Assembly: GCF_035046485.1 (NCBI RefSeq)
Contig: NC_085138.1
Coordinates: forward strand, 433,429,265 to 433,493,264
Reading direction: 5' to 3'
Source: Aedes albopictus
Taxonomy: Eukaryota; Arthropoda; Insecta; Diptera; Culicidae
Length of the DNA: 64,000 bases
The translations under genes and the position numbers were made by a program. The notes below the pieces were generated by a model. That model had not been told where the DNA came from. It worked only from the letters and a program-made list of their open reading frames with translations, and did not search any database. Each line of letters starts with the position of its first letter. The stretch's first letter is position 1. Shown in pieces: positions 35,116 to 44,062 of this stretch.

Positions 35116-36726
35116 TGTAACGGGACCTCCCCACTCACTTTCCAAAATTGCAACCGAACTTCTTAATTCGCACTCGCTGTCTTAAAGATATGTCATCATC
35201 TATAAAAATTCTCCAACACTTCTTAAAACTACACTACTTTATTTTCCGAATATAAATATTTTAATTTCCACAGTGCACTGAATTAGAAATGAACATCTAC
35301 AAATGAAACACACTAACAGACTATCTAAACCACTAAACTGAATCACTAACTGCCTGAACTGAACTACTTTTTATCAAGTTTAAATGGGAAAAACCTAAGC
35401 AAACTGGTCTCAACTATTTTGTCCAAGTTAAGATGGAGTACAAGAGTTGTCGATTAGCCAGAACTGGCGTCGAGCTCAAGACCCAAACTTAACAATGGAA
35501 AAATTCTAAACACAAACTGACTGACCCCGATCCTTGGATCTGCTAGGCCTTATATAAGGGCCCTCTCCCTAACCATCAACTCTTATTCTCCTGATCATAA
35601 TTATGATCCGATCAAAAATTCTCCAGGACTCTCTCCGAGACCAAAGAGAAATTAATTTCTCGATGCCCCATGCATAATTGATTATTAATTACGCTCTTGT
35701 CTAATCATTGCATCTCCCACATCCGTGGGAGCAATTCTAAACTCTTCCCTACACGGATGATCAATTTTCCCTGTGCCTCCCATTTGCCATCTCACATCCG
35801 CGAGATTAATTGAGCCTCCAGAAACGAAAGGCCAATTTTTTCTCACCTCTGAGATTCGGACCTCCCAAAAACTCTCCCCAAAACAAAACAGAAAGGCTAA
35901 ATCTCCGATGCATCATAGCATCCCCCCTCCACATTCTCACATCTGTGAGATCATATCAAAATTCTGAGGGGAGCGAAAGTACTCGCGAATTCAATCTCAA
36001 AATTTCTTGCCTTAGTGGCTGAGTCATCAAGGGCCACACCAATCATCATCATCCCCGAACTTGATTTTTCATGAACGCACCGGGCGATCATAAATTTATA
36101 GTGTTTATTACTTTTCTTCGTCGCCCGTCTCAGTTTTACGATCACTCATGCGTTAGAATTTTCACGCCTTCTAAGCATGGATGTGTGGACGGTCGTCCGA
36201 TCGATTCAAAACATAATTTTACGATCCAATTATGATCGTCGTCTGTGATTACCTTTCTTTTCGGGGAAGGTTATGCATTTCCAAGTTTTTTCTTGTTGCA
36301 AAAACAATCAGATCATTCTTCTCAACCCATTTTACGATCGGATTTCCAAGCAATTGTTTATTTCATCAAGACGACCCTGTATGTACTTGAATTTTGTCAC
36401 CCAGAATACAGGCACAGAAAGCTTCAACATATGTTGAAAACCATGCCCAATGTTTATGCCATAAAATATAAGCCGAGATCCCAAAATGTTGGTTTCCCTT
36501 TCTCGAGTCATTCTTGACCTCCTGACTCTCTCCCTTTTTGTCGCTAGTTCTCAATATTCCCAACAATTGATATCATTGTTCATCATCTTATTTCGGCATG
36601 AGCGAAAAATGCAAAATTGTTGCAAATGATTGGGGAAAAGGGTGGCGTACGCCCCATTCCCGAGAAATGGCAAAAAATATCGTTTTGGCAATAAATAGCT
36701 GAATCTCAATTCAGCGGTTTGTTGCA
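35116..36726 (-). repeat. Inner element LTR, right (5' LTR)
   Basis: 1611 bp, same length as the left LTR at an offset of 8673 bp and with no difference found by eye. It ends at gttgca and is followed by the cccg target duplication. Confidence 0.95.
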
Positions 36727-36730
36727 CCCG

Positions 36731-37372
36731 TTGCAGCAGTGAGTAAGCAACTGCAGCCGTTGCTGCACCTTCATCCTATTCGTAGTGACCCATCCACATT
36801 GAATGACTGCCCGTACTATCCACAAATCCTAGTAGACACCCTGTGCTCACTATTTAGAACCTTGCTGGGAGTTGGTGTCCCAGTATTGTTGTGTAGCTGC
36901 CTCTGCCATCAAATTCCCTTTATACCATACAGATCACATTTGAACAGGTGTTAGTGCTCTGCATACCATCGTGGTTTGTTAACATTTGCACAAGAGTTGT
37001 TGAATGCAGCCTTGTTTGTCGTTAGTTCAATCCGCCTGTAACTGCCATGCCATGGCATACGCTTGAAGCTGCTACCAATCCCAATAATCGCTGAAGGCTG
37101 ATGGAACACTGTATGCTGGCGAACTGCGATAATTCCTGAGCAACAGTCAATCTCGCCAGTGCAGCAATACGCGCCATCCTCGAAATTCCATAGCCAAAGT
37201 TAGACGTCATTGCTTAAGCTGGATGTTTGTTCCTCGTAATGGCGAAGCTCTCGTTGCACATTTTAATTGATCGTGATGGCGTTTACCCACATATATCGGT
37301 CCCAGTATGATGGCGGTATCGGAGTTAGTGTCCATGCTCCAAAACAGATTTCCATCCGTTCTCCCAGCTGGA
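36731..37372 (-). other. Outer element interior, 5' part
   Basis: Minus-strand frames at 37022-37210 and 37263-37490 are short. The second starts in the LTR and passes through the primer site, so it cannot be a start of gag as such. No capsid or zinc-knuckle motif is visible. This is probably 5' leader plus a remnant. Confidence 0.4.
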
Positions 37373-37389
37373 TCCGGTTCGAAGGACCA
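37373..37389 (-). promoter_or_regulatory. Primer-binding site of the outer element, tRNA-Tyr type
   Basis: The plus strand here reads tccggttcgaaggacca, which matches the 3' end of eukaryotic tRNA-Tyr including CCA with one difference, as I recall that tRNA. Its complement sits three bases inside the minus-strand 5' LTR, exactly where the primer site should be. Confidence 0.7.
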
Positions 37390-37392
37390 TTA

Positions 37393-37808
37393 TGTTGGGG
37401 CTTGATCCACCGACCCACAACACGGTTATTAGTTGCCAGTGGAAGAACGGTTTCCAGGGTTGATCTTGACGAACGTTTACACAAAAACACTAATGAAAGG
37501 TACGTTTATTCTAAACCATTATATTTACAGGCATTACAGAGTCAAAGGATAAAACTATTACGGGCCTCTTGCCCGGTGGCTGTTATTCACAAGGGTCCAT
37601 GGTTGACTGCCTGGAGTGGTAGACCTCTTCAGATGTCACGAACGACTCTTGCGATCGTATTAGATGCCGAAAGGTATTGCGCCGATTATGTCATGCTCTC
37701 TCCTGTGTAGAGATTCCCACAGAGCACATAACCCTCAGGTGGTAAAGTGAAGAAAGGGGGGGGGGGTTCAGGGTTGCATCCTAGGGTGGGCGATTTTAGT
37801 CTCGAACA
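37393..37808 (-). repeat. Outer element LTR, right (5' LTR)
   Basis: 416 bp, near-identical to 24939-25358. The G-run is shorter here. Followed by the target duplication ccatg at 37809-37813 and then the interrupted satellite. Confidence 0.9.
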
Positions 37809-38060
37809 CCATGTAACACATCAATTCGCGGCTTTTTAGGTAGCCTGATAACCAGTTGACAAGAAAACAGCCACAGACAATATTTGGGAAAACCAGTAGG
37901 GTCATGGAATCGGTTCCAGATGTCCGCCGAAAGTGGTCAAACGTAAAATTGAACCAAACCCAGGCTCATCAAATAGTGGAATTATAAAGTGAACAAAACC
38001 AATGTTTGTTTTTTTTTTTTTATCTGTAATAACGAGATTTTTAGCACTAGGCTAGTTTAT
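37809..38060 (+). repeat. ~140-bp satellite array, right part
   Basis: Resumes with aacacatcaattcgcggctt, caaacccaggc and a diverged ccggtt-type core. It is the continuation of 22861-24933 after removal of the outer LTR element. Confidence 0.75.
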
Positions 38061-38088
38061 CTCGGGACCCACGCTTTGCTTCCCTTCC

Positions 38089-39583
38089 AAGTGCGTGAAA
38101 AGTGTTTAGAAATCTGAATTGGCATTTTCTCGGGGCCATAATTTCTTCGATTTCGCTGGTGTTCCGGTCAGGATAATGTGATGTGATGTATCGCGAAGTT
38201 GCGTGATTCGGTTTTGCAACCAGTGCAGTGTTGTTTAGCAGATATAATCTGATTTCCCTTGTGTCGCCATTTTGCGTACATTTATAAAGTTTAGCAACTG
38301 TAGATGTGTTTTGAGATGCTCGTGACATTTTTTCGCATCCGCCCGTTTGTTACGCTGACGATTCAGATTGGTGCTACACCACCCGGATGGTTTATCCCGC
38401 GAATGAATGGTTGTGTTACGTGTAATTGCTACGCCATCCGGAGGTGTTTTACGCGTGATTGCATGCCATTGCTCGAAATTGGTGCCGACGTTCGTATCGA
38501 GAGTGCCGACATTTATACTCAGATTCGCGTTTTACCATCTGGTAGTTGATTCGGTAGTTTTTCGGTCGTTTTTTGATCGTTTTTTGATCGTTTTAAAAAG
38601 ATTGTAGTGTGACTCATTTACAAGCTCCTGATTTGCGTTGTGTACGTCTTTGGCTGTGATATGCCAAGCTATTAGTGATTCACGTGTGTAGCCAGAAATC
38701 AACCGAGTAGCAGCATATCCGATTAATCGACGATTATTCTAATGATGACGGATAGTGAGACGGAGGCAAGACGACGAGCAAACTTGACAGAGCTGTTAAA
38801 ACGTTTCCATGGTGAAGCGCTACCTGGATGTTTTCTGGTGAGATTGTTCAAATTACATATTTAGTACCACAAAAATTGAACTAAATACGCGCTAGATTCA
38901 GAGATTATCTTTGAAACAGGAAGTGTGTTTGCAATATTATTATCCATTTGATAACGGTACTGCATACATGCACACATACTGCACATATTCATCTAATTTA
39001 ACTTGTTTTGAGTTCGACGAAAAACGTTAATGCTTAATAATATAAACAAAACATAAATTACCAATTCTGTGGGGATCATTTGGTACTGTAATGTTAATTT
39101 TAATGTTATAATTTTTGATAATTTTGAAATATGTATTGCTGTAATAAGGGGGGGGGGGGTGGATTAGTATTTTCTTTTCGTTTCAGAGAGCGAGTAAAGG
39201 CGCTTAAGCCTAGGCATAAGGGCCTGGGCATCAGGGGTAAATACCTGTGTCCCATCCCAGGATTCCAAGGACCAAGGAGTGACATTAACCTTCTTAGCTA
39301 CTTCACTCCCACCGTTAATATTTCATATTCATGCTTCGTATACGGAACGGTTGGTACGAGATGTCCCCGTTCTTTGATTTCAATAACAATAACAACGCTG
39401 CACAGTAGGCCTGGCCGCTTTAATATTTGTAATACATCTCAGATGTGCTGCAAGGATTAATAATGACAAGAAAAATGATGGAATTAGTCGATTCCACCAT
39501 TTTCCAGGATTCTTTCAATGAATGGCTGTGTATGTGTAGACTAGACTAGACTAGACTAGACTAGACTAGACTAGACTAGACTA
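38089..39583 (+). mobile_element. Retroposon with (tagac)n tail and 23-bp target duplication
   Basis: The 23-bp direct repeat that starts gacccacgctttgcttccct is at 38066-38088 and 39584-39606. The bases just inside the right copy are about ten units of tagac (39537-39585), the position of a 3' tail. This is the signature of target-primed reverse transcription. Nothing in the 1495-bp body encodes endonuclease or RT. A block of about 135 bp starting at 39170 (tttcgtttcagagagcga onward) is shared with the retroposon at 61649-63051. The 5' half looks like an insect transcript leader and contains a short open frame. Confidence 0.75.
38741..38837 (+). CDS. Short first-exon-like frame in the retroposon
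   Basis: An ATG at 38741 opens 32 codons (MMTDSETEARRRANLTELLK as the first twenty) that end at ttttctg followed by gtgaga, a plausible donor. The shared block 349 nt downstream begins with a strong acceptor (ttttcttttcgtttcag at 39170-39186). Splicing would add only a few codons before a stop. The peptide is acidic then basic, with no family recognised. It may be a real first coding exon of a transcript that was retroposed unspliced, or chance. Confidence 0.3.
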
Positions 39584-39606
39584 GACCCACGCTTTGCTTC
39601 CCTTCC

Positions 39607-40211
39607 GAAGGAAGAACTCACTTTTTGCGAGCTTGTCGGGAGTGGGATTCCATCCCGGGTCCTCTGCGTGATCAAAACCAATGTTAACGATAAATCAAAT
39701 CGTGGCTTTTTAATAGCCTGGTAAACGTTGGGTAAGTTTTAAAGTGAAATAATGAGCAGTTATCATATATGCAAGAGAACAAAATCGTGACCAAAGTGAT
39801 CTAATTGAATCACACCATTTTAAATACCTGCGGTGTTAATATAAAGTAGAATGGATCGTGTTATGGGAAAATTGTAATTTGATGCATCTAAAATTAATGT
39901 GCACAATTTGGGTTCATAAGGAGGTCAAATTTTACATGAATCGTATTAAGCGTATAAGTGTTCCGGGGATCGGCTAATGTCGACGTAAAGACCATGAATA
40001 CATATTCTTCGAGAAAGGCACTATCACCACAAGGTGGATTAATCCGAGTTTTTGGTCTTATGTTTTATCTAACTGTAACTATAGTATACTGTATTATCGG
40101 GTTGTTGATGGTACATGACTGTTTTCGTTTGTCAAGTCTTGCAACGGACTGTACGCATTTAGCGCAAATTAATTTAATTTTTGGTTCGCTAAGTAATACA
40201 TGTACCTAGAT
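39607..40211. other. Non-coding stretch
   Basis: Begins with a patch (gtgggattccatcccgggtc near 39641-39660) that resembles a tRNA B-box region and may be a SINE remnant. Otherwise no gene is visible; the frame at 39958-40209 has no support. Confidence 0.35.
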
Positions 40212-40475
40212 ATTTTCTTGATTGGAAATACTGTATATATCATTTAAAAACCCTAATTAATCCACTTAGCGGTGATGACGCCTTTCTCGTGCCTTCGAAA
40301 ACCCATTTTAACAAAACTTCATTAAACAGCCGTCATCTTGAACTTTGAGGCGTCATCTTTGATTTTAGATCGCCATCTTGGATATTCTGGACGCCATTTT
40401 TGGACTCCAGACATCTTCCCCATACAAAATATACTCTTATTGCATGGTATTAAAGCCACAAACTCAATCAAATAG
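40212..40475. repeat. Single copy of the ccatcttggatat satellite with leader
   Basis: Contains attaatccacttagcggtga, gcctttctcgtgcc, catcttccccatacaaaata and the ccatcttggatattctgg core seen at 4581-4875 and 12250-12965. The LINE at 40476-53690 inserted at its right side. Confidence 0.65.
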
Positions 40476-40493
40476 CCTTACTTACCTTACCGA

Positions 40494-42378
40494 TCAGGCT
40501 AAGGCCGAGATGGCCTCTGCTGTACATAGTAGCCGTCTCCATTCCACTCGGTCCATGGCTGTTTGTCTCCAGTTCCGCAGTCTGCGTAGGGTCCGGAGAT
40601 CGTCCTCCACTTGGTCGACCCACCTAGCTCGCTGCGCTCCACGTCTTCTTGTACCGGTCGGATGACTCTCGAGAACCATTTTAGTCGGGTTGCTATCCGA
40701 CATCCTGATGACGTGACCCGTCCACCGTAGCCTCCCGATTTTCGCGGTATGGACGATGGTTGGTTCTCTCAGCAGCTGATGCAGCTCGTGGTTCATTCGC
40801 CTTCTCCAAGTCCCGTCTTCCATCTGTACTCCGCCGTAGATGGTACGCAACACCTTCCGTTCGAAAACTCCACGGGCGCGTTGGTCCTCTGCACGTAGGG
40901 TCCATGCTTCGTGCCCATAGAGGACGAACGGTCTGATCAGTGTTTTGTAGATAGTTAACTTCGTGTTACGGCGTTATTCGATCGTAGAGTTCTGCGGAGT
41001 TCAAAGTTAGCACGATTTCCTGCCACAATGCGCCTCTGAATTTATCTGCTGGTGTTGTTGTCTCGGCGGTCACCAGTGAGCGAATTCTTCAACCGCCTCG
41101 ATTTCATCACCGTCGATATAAATTCGGGGTGGCGGGCGCGCTGATTCCTCCCTGAAGCCCTTTGTCATAATATTCTTTGTCTTCGACACATTAACGACTA
41201 ATCCGATTCGCCTGGCTTCACTCTTTAGTCGAATGTACGTTTCCGCCATCATCATCTCAAATTTACGAGCAACAATATCAATATTATCAGCGAAACCAAG
41301 CAGCTGAATGGTCTTCGTGAAAATTGTTGCACTCGTGTTTATTCCCGCTCTCCTTATTACACCCTCTAAAGCAATGTTGAACAGCAAGCACGAAAGACCA
41401 TCACCTTGCCGTAACCCTCTGCGAGATTCGAAAGGACTCGAGAGTGTCCCTGATACTCGAACTACGCACATCACTCGATCCATCGTCGCCTTGATCAATC
41501 GTATCAGTTTATCCGGGAATCCGTATTCGTGCATAATCTGCCATAGCTGTTCTCGATCGATTGTATCATACGCCGATTTGAAATCGATGAACAAGTGATG
41601 TGTGGGCACGTTGTATTCGCGGCATTTCTGCAACACCTGGCGGATGGCGAACATCTGGTCCGTTGTAGCGCGTTCACCCATGAATCCAGCCTGATATTTC
41701 CCCACGAACTCTCTTGCAATCGGTGATAGACGGCGGCATAAAATTTGAGAGAGTATCTTGTAGGCAGCGCTCAGTAGTGTGATCGCGCGGTAGTTCCCGC
41801 AATCCAACTTGTCGCCCTTTTTGTAGATGGGACACACGATACCTTCCATCCATTCCTCCGGTAATACTTCCTCCTCCCAAATCTTGGTAATGACCCAGTG
41901 TAGTGCTCTCACCAGTGCTTCTCCACCGTATTTTAGAAGCTCGCTTGGTAGTTGATCTGCTCCAGCGGCTTTGTTGTTTTTCAACCGACCAACCTCCTCC
42001 TCAATCTCTTGGAGGTCAGGGGCCGGAAGTCTTTCGTCCTGTGCACATTCTCCTAGATCTGTTACCACGTCACCTTCGGTACTTGCAACGTCGCCATTGA
42101 GGTACTCATCGTAATGCTGCCGCCACCTCTCGACCACCTCACGCTCGCTCGTGAGAATATTCCCGTGATTATCTCGGCACATGTCGGCTTGTGGCACAAA
42201 GCCTCTGCGCGAGCGGTTCAGCTTCTCGTAGAACTTTCGTGTGTCCTTAGCGCGGTACAGCTCTTCCATCGCTTCGCGATCTCGTTCTTCCTGCTGGCGC
42301 TTCTTCATCCGGAAGACTGAGTTCTGCCTGTTCCGCGCCTGTTTGTAACGTGCCTCATTCGCTCTCGTACGGTGCTGC
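40494..42378 (-). pseudogene. RTE-like reverse transcriptase and C-terminal part
   Basis: A 437-codon frame (42383 down to 41070) begins with a basic region and then shows RT motifs in order: LPEEWMEGIVCPIYKKGD with NYRAITLLS, AGFMGERATTDQ, FIDFKSAYDTID (motif A), RRGLRQGDGLSCLLFN (motif B) and GFADNIDIV (motif C). The usual FADD active site reads FADN: the second aspartate codon is aat at 41283-41285 on the minus strand. A stop at about 41070 and more in 40854-41070 end the frame. The same frame resumes at 40853-40494 with the conserved C-terminal region (RLRWTGHVIRM and RRGAQRARWVDQ). The protein would copy LINE RNA at the target site; this copy is inactive. Confidence 0.85.
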
Positions 42379-42382
42379 AGCA
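42379..42382. other. Target-site duplication agca, left
   Basis: The four bases agca directly precede the left gypsy LTR and directly follow the right one (51853-51856). Removing the element and one copy joins the two halves of the LINE frame without a shift. Confidence 0.85.
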
Positions 42383-43502
42383 TGTAACCAGTGGTGTGTT
42401 GAAGTGTCCAAGATTTGTGAGATTATCGTGATTTTGTTTATCGTTGTGTTGTAATCTTGTACCAAGGAAGTCCTTAAATGTCTGAACTTGCACACTACCC
42501 AACACCCACTGTGATGTAACGCAGCTAGGAGTTCCGCTACTCACCACCAGGCATCGCAGAAGGACATGTTGGGCGGCCATTGTGGGTGGTGTAAAGGGGC
42601 CATGATGGGGCGAAATTAGATTGGAGGAGAAATTTCAACGGTCGAAGGAGCGCGCAAAAACCGCCATCGCTTAACTGGCAATTAGCTTGCAACTTTTGAA
42701 AGCGAAGGACGTGTTAGCTATCCACGAAATACCAAGTCACCTTGGATATTCTAAAATTCACTGTGAAAGTGAGGTTCAATTAAAAGCCAGTAAAACGGAA
42801 GTGCACAATACGGAAAACATCCAGGTAACTTCGTGATTATTCTGTGCTCAGACCACCTACCATTCTAACCGCCTGCATCACCCCTATAACCCAGGACCCC
42901 TGTGCTATAGTTTTAAATAGCCTGTGCAGCTAGTACTTACCTGTGCCTAGTACTTACCTGGCCGGAGAACTGCCGAAAGTACGCCTTAACGCTGTGCGAA
43001 CCAACCAAGGTCCGGAGTTTGGCCCAACCGTCAAAAACGCCACTCCGTCGACCGGATAGACCGCCGTTGGCCATTCAGACGCCAGACAATAGAGGCGCGG
43101 CCATTTTGAAAACGTGTCCTAGAGTTCACGCGCCACGCCAATAGTCGCGACTCGGACTGCATCGAACGGCCGCCCAACACAACGAAAGGCGACAGCAAAA
43201 GGAGGACACCGAAGGAAGGACGAAGGAGAAGGTGTAGTAGCGGAGCCAGAAGAAGGGGCCCCGTCGACTGCATAGAAGAAGAAGGAAAAGTGAGGTAGGA
43301 GCTAGACAGTAAGAAAGTGGGTGAAAAGTAGTCAATAAAGGTACCTTGTGTGTGTCAAGAAGTTGAATAAAGTGGGTTTTGTGTCACGTGAAGTGTTTAA
43401 GTGTTTTCCTTGGTCGCGATAGTCCAGCGCGTACGCCGACCCTGAGGCAGTTGAAGGAGGGGGGTCTCACCAATGCTGGGCAGGGATCGCCCACTAGTTA
43501 CA
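42383..43502 (+). repeat. Gypsy 5' LTR
   Basis: 1120 bp from tgtaaccagtggtgtgttg to cgcccactagttaca. Two AATAAA signals (43334-43339 and 43366-43371) lie in the last 170 bp and fit a poly(A) region. The minus-strand frames inside it occur identically in the other LTR and are not genes. Confidence 0.95.
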
Positions 43503-43504
43503 CT

Positions 43505-43522
43505 TGGCGCCCAACTGAAATT
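43505..43522 (+). promoter_or_regulatory. Gypsy primer-binding site
   Basis: Two bases after the 5' LTR the sequence reads tggcgcccaactgaaatt, beginning with TGG as required for pairing to a tRNA CCA end. This tggcgccc-type site is common in Ty3/gypsy elements. Confidence 0.8.
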
Positions 43523-44062
43523 TGCGTAGACTATCAGAGCCCGGGTACACTTGAATAGCGATTGCGTGTCTTTGCGGAAGTCTCTGGGAAAACTTCCAGA
43601 CTTCGCGGACGAACTTGACCAAAGCACACAAAACAGGTAACCGATTGATGAATGGGAGTCAATATAATCGATTCTAAAAGAGGGGTCTTGGATGTGAGTG
43701 AACGGTCTGACTAGCTACCAACATTTGAGCAAAACTTAATAAAAGCATACGAACGAAGTCGGAGAGTTTTCGCGGTGAATTCCGGAATCTCGAACAGTGT
43801 TGTGTGGTACTCAGACTGTGAAATAAAACACCAAACAAAATCGAAACGTTTATTTGGAATAAGCGAGCTAAAACTAGGATTTTTTAAATTATTTGCTTCA
43901 ATAGGGAGCGTGAACAAATTTTAGGTTTTTCAATTTTTTTTACAGCTTTCAAGCTAACGGAAGCGTTTTCTAATTAGAATTTTCAAATTTGGTTCAGTGG
44001 AAACCCCCACTTGAACACTGTTTTAGTTTCTTTTCAAATTTTATTCTGATTTTCTTTGTTGA
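43523..44062 (+). other. Gypsy leader between primer site and gag
   Basis: About 540 bp without a forward coding frame. It becomes AT-rich toward gag. It would contain the packaging signal, but no specific structure could be defined. Confidence 0.5.

Larger units (their letters stand above)
26443..36726 (-). mobile_element. Inner LTR element, 10.3 kb, no gag or pol
   Basis: Direct repeats of exactly 1611 bp each (26443-28053 and 35116-36726) start with tgtaacgggacctcccc and end with gcggtttgttgca. They are flanked by the 4-bp duplication cccg (26439-26442 and 36727-36730) within the outer element. A primer-binding site adjoins the right LTR and a purine tract adjoins the left LTR, both on the minus strand. 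The 7.06-kb interior is AT-rich with no frame above 110 codons and no sign of gag, protease, RT, RNase H or integrase. This fits a large retrotransposon derivative that moves with enzymes from another element. Identical LTR lengths and identical frames in both LTRs argue for very recent movement. Confidence 0.9.
24939..37808 (-). mobile_element. Outer LTR retrotransposon, non-autonomous, minus strand
   Basis: Two direct repeats of 420 and 416 bp start with tgttggggcttgatccac and end with ttttagtctcgaaca. They are flanked by the 5-bp duplication ccatg (24934-24938 and 37809-37813), and the surrounding satellite continues across the joined site. On the minus strand a primer-binding site lies 3 nt inside the right LTR and a purine tract lies directly beside the left LTR, so the element is minus-oriented. 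After removing the inner element the interior is only about 1.75 kb (25359-26442 plus 36731-37392) and encodes no gag, protease, reverse transcriptase or integrase that I can recognise. A 5-bp duplication fits BEL/Pao or copia elements; the class is not decided. Confidence 0.85.

Noticed and set aside
39641..39665. tRNA gene, because of gtgggattccatcccgggtc
   Set aside because: Only a B-box-like patch; no A-box, acceptor stem or anticodon arm can be built.
42305..42580. 91-codon minus frame at the LTR edge, and its twin at 50712-50930
   Set aside because: They lie in the gypsy LTRs and are read across the insertion border; they are repeat shadows.
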